From Acheta domesticus (taxonomy: Eukaryota; Arthropoda; Insecta; Orthoptera; Gryllidae): a DNA stretch of 64,000 bases. Location: assembly GCA_031308135.1 (NCBI GenBank), contig JAHLJT010000631.1, positions 266,834,948-266,898,947 of the forward strand, read 5' to 3'. The notes below the pieces were generated by a model that did not search any database, was not told the DNA's origin, and worked only from the letters and a program-made list of their open reading frames with translations. The translations under genes and the position numbers were made by a program. The stretch's first letter is position 1. Each line of letters starts with the position of its first letter. Positions 57,501 to 64,000 of this stretch are shown here, piece by piece.

Positions 57501-58974
57501 CCACTAGTTTTTATCTCAAAGAGCGTACAAGCTGATTTATTTCAATGAATTTGAAGGTCCAATTTGCTAACAGCTATATTATGAAAAGTCAATGTTTCCA
57601 AGAAAGTAATATTAATTAAAGACAAGAAACGAAGTCTTTGCTCGTAGAACCGAGGGAGGCACCGCCTGCCCTGTGAGTGTGGTGGAGCGCCGCGAGGAGG
57701 CGCCAGCGGAGAAGCAGGAGGCGGCGCATGTGCAGCTGAGCGCGCGCCACGCCAACCTCTTCACGGTGGCGCTCCACGTGGCGGCGCGCGACAAGGCCGC
57801 CTTCAACCTCACCTACGAGCAGCTGCTGGCGCGCGAGCAAGGCCGCTACCGCCTGCGCCTCATGCTCGACCCGGGCCAGGTGAGCCCCGCCCTTCACCCC
57901 CTCGCACCCCACAGCCACGGCCACTGAGCCAGGGACTGGTGCCTCTTGCAGGTGGTGCAGCGGCTGCTGGTGGAGGCGCGCGTCCGGGACTCGGCCCCTC
58001 TGACGCTGGTGCGGGTGGCCAAGCTCCGGGCAGCGGACAGCGAAGTGGACGCCGCCGCTGACGGGGCCCGACGACCCGCTGGCCACGGTGAGCGAGGCGC
58101 GTGGCGAGGGCTGGGTGGGGGAGAGCGGAGGGCTGAGTGGTGCGGTGGTGCTGTGCGCAGGTGCAGCGCCAGTCGCCGACGGAGGCGCTGGTGCGGTGGG
58201 AGGCGGACGAGGAGGCGCAGCGCAGACTGGCCATGGGCGACGGCGTGCGGGGGCTGCTCGAGGTGAGGCTCAAGGCTTCAACTTGCCTCTTGTCAGCGCT
58301 CAAAGATTAAACAACCCACCAGAATGTATAGACTTCGAGAGATGTGATTTCTCAGTAATGAATTGCTCTTTAAATAACATGGCTATAATATCACGATAAA
58401 CTATAACTTAATGATCGGAAGTAATGTATATTATAATTAATTCATTAAAACTTCTGTTTCATCACCAGGTTCAGTACGAGGTCTCAGACACGGACACGTC
58501 GCACATGCTGTTTGCAGACGGAGGATACTTTGTACACTACTTCTCACTATCAGAGGGTCAGTCAGTTTTGCCAAAACATGTCATCTTCGTGCTTGACGTC
58601 AGCCGTTTCATGCAAGGCAGGAAAATACAGCAGGTTGGTAGCACTAAACTAAAAAGAACAGTAGTAAACCTATCCTATTATGAACCTATTATGAATGAAC
58701 AACTTTTGCTCATCTACATGTATAGATTTAATGAACACGAGTGGTTCTTTGGCGTTGCAGGTGAGGGAGGCGATGGCAGCGCTCCTGCCGGAGCTGCGCG
58801 AGGGCGACGCCTTCTCGCTGGTGACGTTCTCCGCGGAGGCGCGCGTGTGGGTGCGCGGGCGGGGCTTCGTGGCGGCGGCGGAGGGGCGCACCATCACGCT
58901 GGTGCCCGCCACCAGCGACGCGCTCCTCGAGGCGCAGGAGGTGCTCAGACAGCTGCGTGCCCAGCCAATCTCAG
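51460..58974 (+). CDS. ITIH-like gene 2 (VIT + vWA), partial and possibly degenerating
   Basis: This is a paralogue of gene 1 in the same orientation, running past the window. The exons and phases match gene 1 one to one: 51460-51536, 52188-52345, 57648-57879, 57952-58087, 58161-58262, 58469-58633 and 58761-58974. The second VIT exon lacks six codons and the GRVYPA motif. The linker exon at 57952 has one extra base, which shifts the frame. The MIDAS motif reads DVSRF instead of DxSxS. The last vWA exon and the ITIH core are not in the window. It may be a pseudogene, or a gene with assembly errors and a non-metal-binding vWA. The signal peptide exon was not found. Confidence 0.82.
52188..52345 (+). 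CDS. Gene 2 exon: first half of VIT domain
   Basis: The exon is 158 nt, ending in phase 2 at GTGAGT. It encodes RGDIKVLEIRSDVHHRYA, then NPADESQQLTF and VLPDEAFISGFEV. The latter matches the VIT consensus '..LPD.AFIS.F' better than gene 1 does. Confidence 0.9.
52376..52430 (+). repeat. AC / ACTC microsatellite
   Basis: CACG, CA and CTCA runs. Counterpart of 44219-44265. Confidence 0.9.
52752..54073 (-). repeat. Family A, copy A11 (near complete)
   Basis: The reversed copy runs from ACTAGTGGTTC (about 52758) to the hairpin ACTTTCCC (54019-54026) / GGGAAAGT (54065-54072). It contains the TGCCAGCTACCATCTATC end block, the ~300 bp modules, the CGGACGGACGAACGGACG microsatellite and the CACCACGTGTTAGGGG block. 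It is about 1.3 kb. This is the best single copy for defining both ends. Confidence 0.85.
54105..54960. repeat. Family A-related fragments A12
   Basis: At 54107-54215 there is a reversed CTAG end block ('CCTAGTGGTGCTACTGAATG', then 'GGTCTCGGCTAGCTATTC'). From about 54360 a more diverged forward copy follows, with 'TGTGAACAACGCTAGCGGC' and 'CCGATTTTCTCCAAATTTTA'. It fades out near 54960. Confidence 0.6.
54961..55860. other. AT-rich DNA, nothing recognised
   Basis: Very AT-rich, with short ATT and TTTTCA runs (55005-55015, 55180-55202). No exon found in this part of the gene 2 intron. Confidence 0.45.
55866..56630 (+). repeat. Family A, copy A13 (divergent subfamily)
   Basis: It starts with a perfect double stem, ACTTTCTC, CTTACGAA, TTCGTAAG, GAGAAAGT (55866-55904). 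It continues with 'TATGTAATCGTGCGGCGG', 'TGTCCGTCTGACCGTCTG' and two modules, and ends near 56604-56630 beside a reversed 'ATAGTGGTGCTATAGAATGG' end block. Confidence 0.7.
56683..56900 (+). repeat. SINE-like unit with tRNA-like head, copy 1
   Basis: A ~60 bp block (GTTCACCGC, TTTCTTGGTCATGTTTGAAA, GACATGTTTTTCGCATG) is followed by a tRNA-like sequence at 56819-56900. Box A is TGGCGCGGTTGGTTA and box B is GTTCGATCCCC, with an arm pair CACCTTC..GAAGGTG. The tRNA-like part has no clean acceptor stem, so I do not call it a functional tRNA. Confidence 0.6.
57262..57400 (+). repeat. SINE-like unit with tRNA-like head, copy 2
   Basis: The same ~60 bp block as 56683-56745 (AGCGGTTCACCGCTGCC, TTTCTTGGTCATGTTTGAAA) is again followed by a tRNA-like box A (TTGCGTAGTGGTATAAG). 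Box B is degenerate (GGGTCTCGGTAC). Confidence 0.5.
57648..57879 (+). CDS. Gene 2 exon: second half of VIT domain, shortened
   Basis: The exon is 232 nt, 18 nt shorter than in gene 1. Its first A completes the valine codon from 52345. The start reads TEGGTACPVSVVERREEA, where gene 1 has TVGGRVYPARVEGREEA. Six codons (VRAGRT region) are absent. From AAHVQLSARHANLF onward it is almost identical to gene 1 at the DNA level. Confidence 0.85.
57952..58087 (+). pseudogene. Gene 2 linker exon with +1 insertion
   Basis: Nearly identical to 17572-17706 but 136 nt, with one extra base near 58061 (GCTGACGGGGCCC against GCTGAGGGGCCC). The frame is broken before the next exon, which otherwise begins in phase 0. 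This is a real lesion or an indel in a G/C run. Confidence 0.8.
58161..58262 (+). CDS. Gene 2 exon: linker segment
   Basis: Exactly 102 nt as in gene 1. It encodes VQRQSPTEALVRWEADEEAQ and ends GLLE. Acceptor CTGTGCGCAG, donor GTGAGG. Confidence 0.85.
58469..58633 (+). CDS. Gene 2 exon: start of vWA domain, altered MIDAS
   Basis: The exon has 55 codons, phase 0 to 0. It encodes VQYEVSDTDTSHMLFADGGY, then HVIFVLDVSRFMQGRKIQQ. The DxSxS motif has become DVSRF, losing the second serine, which in vWA domains coordinates the metal ion. Gene 1 has DVSSS. Confidence 0.88.
58761..58974 (+). CDS. Gene 2 exon: vWA domain, middle
   Basis: The exon is 214 nt, phase 0 to 1, donor GTGACT. It encodes VREAMAALLPELREGDAFSL and ends EVLRQLRAQPIS. 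It aligns well with 18623-18830. The next exon, equivalent to 27550-27923, is not found before the window ends. Confidence 0.87.
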
Positions 58975-60668
58975 GTGACTTAAAAAATCCTTCCAGACTC
59001 CTTAGCGTTTCTGACCGTTACTGGAGTCATAAATGAATCGTCAATTGAATCACCAGCTATTTTATTACTGTTAGTAGCAAGGGAGCTCCAGATGGTCTAG
59101 AGGTGCAAGAGGTTCTCGCTCAGCTGGAGCCTCAACCACCCTCGCGCACGTTTTTTAACAGAGTGTATTGTCGCGCATTGCATTCCCCGGTGGATCTGGG
59201 ATCGCCGTAAGAATGCGCAGCGTTACCTGGGGGTCAGCTCAGTCATTTTTTTGTTTGTTTTTTTAAGCTGTTCCTTAGAAAACGAAATGATGGGAGGAAA
59301 TTGCAGATTCAATTTGATACAATTAAAATAGCATACTTCACTGGTAAACACTGAATTCATTCCTGACTGGTTGTCAGGGAAGTTACAAAGAATTTATGAT
59401 AGGATAGAATACAATCATGCCCTGCTTGATAAGCGCTTATTAATTGAAATAATTGTTACGGTTTCCAAAAAAAGAACAAAATGAATCATTAAAAGAAATT
59501 ATTAAAAGTACCACAAAATTAGCCTCATCAATATGACGTTATTTGCCAAAGCGCGACAACTCTCGTCTGAGGCCTCTTTAATGATAACAAAGATCACATG
59601 ATGCGTGAAAAGCTGACTGAAGTAGCCCGTAAGCGCGGGTTTTGCCAGAGCGGTACACTTGAGAGGAGGCCGCGCCGGGCGGTGCAGCGGCGGCGGGGCT
59701 GACGACCCTTTCCAGCTGAGAGGCTGGCTGGCCTGGCTCCGATGACCTGGCAGCCGACGGTGCCGCGACTGCAGGGTTGTCGGCAACGGGCCGGGCGGCC
59801 TGGTGCGCCGATCCGGTGCGGCCCTCAGTCCACCCAGCGGTCGCGGCGCCGAATCGACACTTCCTGGCCGCGCGCGTGAGGTGGACATTCGCAGGTCGAG
59901 GCAGTCGCGGATCACTTTCAGTCACAGCCAACCCTTTGCGGTCATATCCCGCGAATCATTTCAAAGTTCGTGAAATTTTGGTGGTACAGCCATCAAACGC
60001 TGGACTCAGAATAATCGAATGCGAACGTCTCTCCATTAGGATAAAAAAAATAGAATGTCTCTTCAGAATGAGACTCAGTAACCGAAGTGAAGTTCTCGCT
60101 TACGTGCGCTTCTCGTACGTACCCCCCGGTTCCCCTTCCCCACAGCCCTTCTTGGCTTCGAATTTACCCCTTGCCCGGGCAGTCATTATCTTATTGACTG
60201 AAACTAGTGGCGTCTTACTTTATTCCCCGCCAATCAGCTCCGGCGATTTCCTGGAATTTTCCATCGGTTCTCACTCACTTTTCTCTCTCTCTTTGAAGCG
60301 CAGCTGAGCGCAAGGGGTGGCTGGCGATGCCCGCGGACACGCGTTCCAATAAATAGAGTTCATTTATCAGGAGGTTGCTTCCGTGCTTGCGTCAAGCTTG
60401 GGCTTGTTTGTTCTACCGATAACAAATCACCTGGGGGGGGGGAAGAGGGATACCCGGAGGAGGATGGGTACAAAAGAAACTCCTTCTTAGACGAGGGTCC
60501 TCCCCGAAGCGACGCCCGAAATTTTATTAATGTGTGTCACAAGGCTTCCTGGGCGGCCTGGCGAGTAGGTTTACGAGAACTCGAATTCTTTCCTCTGAAT
60601 ATTATTTTATCAATAAATATTAACAATGTGCCGCCATAGTATGGAGACTTTGGGCAGCATGCAATCGC
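58975..60668. other. Intron of gene 2 before the satellite
   Basis: At 59094-59140 there is a short stretch resembling the 3' end of the exon just upstream (LEVQEVLAQLEPQ against LEAQEVLRQLRAQ). Positions 59630-60350 are GC-rich with overlapping open frames and no recognised domain. A run of nine G lies at 60432-60440. No exon with the expected LLTDG motif was found. Confidence 0.4.
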
Positions 60669-63600
60669 TCCGAAGTGACCCAGCGCCGTCTGTTGCAGGC
60701 TAGCAGTTGCTGAGCGCTGTGCTAGTTTTCTCCGAAGTGACCCAGCGCCGTCTGTTGCAGGCTAGCAGTTGCTGAGCGCTGTGCTGGTTTTCTCCGAAGT
60801 GACCTAGCGCCGTCTGTTGCAGGCTAGCAGTTCCTGAGCGCTGTGCTGGTTTTCTCCGAAGTGACCCAGCGCCGTCTGTTGCAGGCTAGCAGTTGCTGAG
60901 CGCTGTGCTGCTTTTCTCCGAAGTGACCCAGCGCCGTCTGTTGCAGGCTAGCAGTTGCTGAGCGCTGTGCTGGTTTCTCTCCGAAGTGACCCAGCGCCGT
61001 CTGTTGCAGGCTAGCAGTTGCTGAGCGCTGTGCTGGTTTTCTCCGAAGTGACCTAGCGCCGTCTGTTGCAGGCTAGCAGTTGCTGAGCGCTGTGCTGGTT
61101 TTCTCCGAAGTGACCCAGCGCCGTCTGTTGCAGGCTAGCAGTTGCTGAGCGCTGTGCTGGTTTTCTCCGAAGTGACCTAGCGCCGTCTGTTGCAGGCTAG
61201 CAGTTGCTGAGCGCTGTGCTGGTTTTCTCCGAAGTGACCCAGCGCCGTCTGTTGCAGGCTAGCAGTTGCTGAGCGCTGTGCTGGTTTTCTCCGAAGTGAC
61301 CCAGCGCCGTCTGTTGCAGGCTAGCAGTTGCTGAGCGCTGTGCTGCTTTTCTCCGAAGTGACCAGCGCCGTCTGTTGCAGGCTAGCAGTTGCTGAGCGCT
61401 GTGCTGGTTTTCTCCGAAGTGACCTAGCGCCGTGTGTTGCAGGCTAGCAGTTTCCTGAGCGCTGTGCTGGTTTTCTCCGATAGTGACCCAGCGCCGTCTG
61501 TTGCAGGCTAGCAGTGCTGAGCGCTGTGCTGGTTTTCTCCGAAGTGACCAGCGCCGTCTGTTGCAGGCTAGCAGTTGCTGAGCGCTGTGCTGGTTTTCTC
61601 CGAAGTGACCTAGCGCCGTCTGTTGCAGGCTAGCAGTTCCTGAGCGCTGTGCTGGTTTTCTCCGAAGTGACCCAGCGCCGTCTGTTGCAGGCTAGCAGTT
61701 GCTGAGCGCTGTGCTGGTTTTCTCCGAAGTGACCCAAGGCCGTCTGTTGCAGGCTAGCAGGTGCTGAGCGCTGTGCTGGTTTTCTCCGAAGTGACCCAGC
61801 GCGTCTGTTGCAGGCTAGCAGTTGCTGAGCGCTGTGCTGCTTTCTCCGAAGTGACCCAGCGCCGTCTGTTGCAGGCTAGCAGTTGCTGAGCGCTGTGCTG
61901 GTTTTCTCCGAAGTGACCCAGCGCCGTCTGTTGCAGGCGTAGCAGTGGCTGAGCGCTGTGCTGCTTTTCCCTCCGAAGTGACCCAGCGCCGTCTGTTGCA
62001 GGCTAGCAGTTGCTGAGCGCTGTGCTGAGTTTCTTCTCCGAAGTGACCCAGCGCCGTCTGTTGCAGGCTAGCAGTTGCTGAGCGCTGTGCTGGTTTTCTC
62101 CGAAGTGACCTAGCGCCGTCTGTTGCAGGCTAGCAGTTGCTGAGCGCTGTGCTAGTTTTCTCCGAAGTGACCCAGCGCCGTCTGTTGCAGGCTAGCAGTT
62201 GCTGAGCGCTGTGCTGGTTTTCTCCGAAGTGACCCAGCGCCGTCTGTTGCAGGCTAGCAGTTGCTGAGCGCTGTGCTAGTTTTCTCCCGAAGTGACCCAG
62301 CGCCGTCTGTTGCAGGCTAGCAGTTGCTGAGCGCTGTGCTCGGTTTTCTCCGAAGTGACCCAGTGCCGTCTGTTGCAGGCTAGCAGTTGCTGAGCGCTGT
62401 GCTAGTTTTCCTCCGAAGTGACCCAGCGCCGTCTGTTGCAGGCTAGCAGTTGCTGAGCGCTGTGCTGGTTTTCTCCGAAGTGACCCAGCGCCGTCTGTTG
62501 CAGGCTAGCAGTTGCTGGAGCGCTGTGCTAGGTTTTCTCCGAAGTGACCCAGCGCCGTCTGTTGCAGGCTAGCAGTTGCTGAGGCGCTGTGCTGCGTTTT
62601 CTCCGAAGTGACCCAGCGCCGTCTGTTGCAGGCTAGCAGTTGCTGAGCGCTGTGCTAGGTTTTCTCCGAAGTGAACCCTAGCGCCGTCTGTTGGCAGGCT
62701 AGCAGTTCCTGAGCGCTGTGCTGGTTTTCTCCGAAGTGACCCAGGCGCGTCTGTTGCAGGCTAGCAGTTGCTGAGCGCTGTGCTGGTTTTCTCCGAAGTG
62801 ACCCAGCGCCGTCTGTTGCAGGCTTAGCAGTTGCTGAGCGCTGTGCTGGTTTTCTCCGAAGTGACCCAGCGCCGTCTGTGCAGGCTAGCAGTGCTGAGCG
62901 CGGTGCTGGAATTTGCCTCCGAAGTGAACCCAGCTGCCGTCTGTTGCAGGCTAGCAGTTGCTGAGCGCTGTGCTAGTTTTCTCCGAAATGAGCCAGTGCC
63001 GTCTGTTGCAGGGTCCCAGTTGCTGAGAGCTGTGCTGCATTTGCTCCGAAATGAGCCAGTGCCGTCTGTTGCAGGCTAGCAGTTTGCTGAGCGCTGTGCT
63101 AGTTTTCTCCGAAGTGACCCAGCGCCGTCTGTTGCAGGCTCGCAGTTGCTGAGAGCGGTGCTGCATTTGCTCCGAATGAACCAGTGCCGTCTGTTGCAGG
63201 CTAGCAGTTGCTGAGACGCTGTGCTAGTTTTCTCCGAAATGAGCCAGTGCCGTCTGTTGCAGGGTCCCAGTTGCTGAGAGCTGTGCTGCATTTGCTCCGA
63301 AATGAGCCAGTGCCGTCTGGTTGCAGGCTAGCAGTTGCTGAGCGCTGTGCTAGTTTTCTCCGAAGTGACCTAGCGCCGTCTGTTGCAGGGTCCCAGTTGC
63401 TGAGAGCTGTGCTGCATTTGCTCCGAAATGAACCAGTGCCGTCTGTTGCAGGCTAGCAGTTGCTGAGGCGCTGTGCTAGTTTTCTCCGAAGTGACTCAGC
63501 GCCGTCTGTTGCAGGGTCCCAGTTGCTGAGAGCTGTGCTGCATTTTGCTCCGAAATGAGCCAGTGCCGTCTGTTGCAGGCTAGCAGTTGCTGAGCGCTGT

Positions 63601-64000
63601 GCTAGTTTTCTCCGAAGTGACCCAGCGCCGTCTGTTGCAGGCTCGCAGTTGCTGAGAGCGGTGCTGCATTTGCTCCGAAATGAACCAGTGCCGTCTGTTG
63701 CAGGCTAGCAGTTGCTGAGCGCTGTGCTAGTTTTCTCCGAATGAGCCAGTGCCGTCTGTTGCAGGGTCCCAGTTGCTGAGAGCTGTGCTGCATTTGCTCC
63801 GAAATGAGCCAGTGCCGTCTGTTGCAGGCTAGCAGTTGCTGAGCGCTGTGCTAGTTTTCTCCGAAGTGACCTAGCGCCGTCTGTTGCAGGGTCCCAGTTG
63901 CTGAGAGCTGTGCTGCATTTGCTCCGAAATGAACCAGTGCCGTCTGTTGCAGGCTAGCAGTTGCTGAGCGCTGTGCTAGTTTTCTCCGAAGTGACTCAGC
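60669..64000 (+). repeat. 62 bp tandem satellite, about 53 copies, open at window end
   Basis: The unit (from TCCGAAGTGACCCAGCGCCG through TCTGTTGCAGGCTAGCAG to GCTGAGCGCTGTGCTGG) is 62 bp long: successive TCCGAAG starts are at 60669, 60731 and so on. Early units are nearly identical, with occasional one-base indels and CCCAG/CCTAG variants. Because 62 is not a multiple of 3, reading frames rotate and the open frames seen on both strands are by-products. The array sits in the intron that splits the vWA domain of gene 2. Confidence 0.97.
62980..64000 (+). repeat. Higher-order zone of the satellite
   Basis: From about 62980 units alternate between type A (GGCTAGCAG, GAGCGCTGTGCTAGTTTTC) and type B (GGGTCCCAG or GGCTCGCAG, GAGAGC.GTGCTGCATTTGC). 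This gives 124 bp dimers. Variant markers recur every four dimers: GGCTCGC at 63138 and 63637, GTGACCTAG at 63364 and 63866, GTGACTCAG at 63490 and 63991. The period is about 502 bp. Confidence 0.88.

Noticed and set aside
62831..63793. Several open reading frames of 63-82 codons on both strands in the satellite
   Set aside because: They arise from the repeated 62 bp unit read in rotating frames, and peptide content follows the repeat. No independent coding signal.
60669..64000. Regular 62 bp repeats as a CRISPR array
   Set aside because: There are no unique spacers between repeats: the whole unit is repeated. The setting is a eukaryotic intron. It is a satellite.

Overview
This window looks like nuclear DNA of a large, repeat-rich arthropod genome. 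A hemimetabolous insect is my best guess, from general character only. The genes are split into short exons with GT..AG borders, the introns are long and AT-rich, and most of the sequence is transposon debris. There are no operons, bacterial genes or CRISPR arrays. A scaffold gap of exactly 1000 N lies at 45395-46394.

The host genes are two tandem plus-strand paralogues of the inter-alpha-trypsin inhibitor heavy chain (ITIH) family, with a VIT domain, a vWA domain and an ITIH-type tail. Gene 1 has exons at 7465-7511 (candidate), 7941-8098, 17250-17499, 17572-17706, 17782-17883, 18058-18225, 18623-18830, 27550-27923, 27999-28232, 28307-28515 and 28932-29110. All reading phases agree across the introns. 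Gene 2 has exons at 51460-51536, 52188-52345, 57648-57879, 57952-58087, 58161-58262, 58469-58633 and 58761-58974, and continues beyond the window. Gene 2 has a degraded metal-binding motif, a shortened VIT exon and a one-base insertion. A ~380 bp block is almost identical between the two genes, intron included, although the neighbouring exons have diverged.

The rest is layered mobile DNA. The dominant repeat, called family A here, occurs at least 12 times. It has an ACTTTCCC/GGGAAAGT hairpin at one end, a CACTAG|T end at the other, and a body of about four diverged ~300 bp modules. Other elements have landed in family A: a ~4.7 kb CR1/L2-like LINE (32962-37705) and a piggyBac-like element at a TTAA (right end 48473), which was itself hit by a ~400 bp LINE-tail/SINE-like insert flanked by a 12 bp duplication. 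There are also a decayed Penelope-like element (10550-12410), a Harbinger-like MITE with a hAT-like element inserted at its edge (39478-41689), TTAA-type MITEs, a foldback repeat and tRNA-like pieces.

A ~3.8 kb segment holding the first two recognised exons of gene 2 occurs twice (41610-45394 and 49747-53566). The copies differ mainly by single-base indels and one copy ends at the N gap, so this may be an assembly artefact. The window ends in a 62 bp satellite (60669-64000) that changes from single-unit arrangement to alternating dimers and then to a ~502 bp eight-unit higher-order repeat. It lies in the intron that splits the vWA domain of gene 2.
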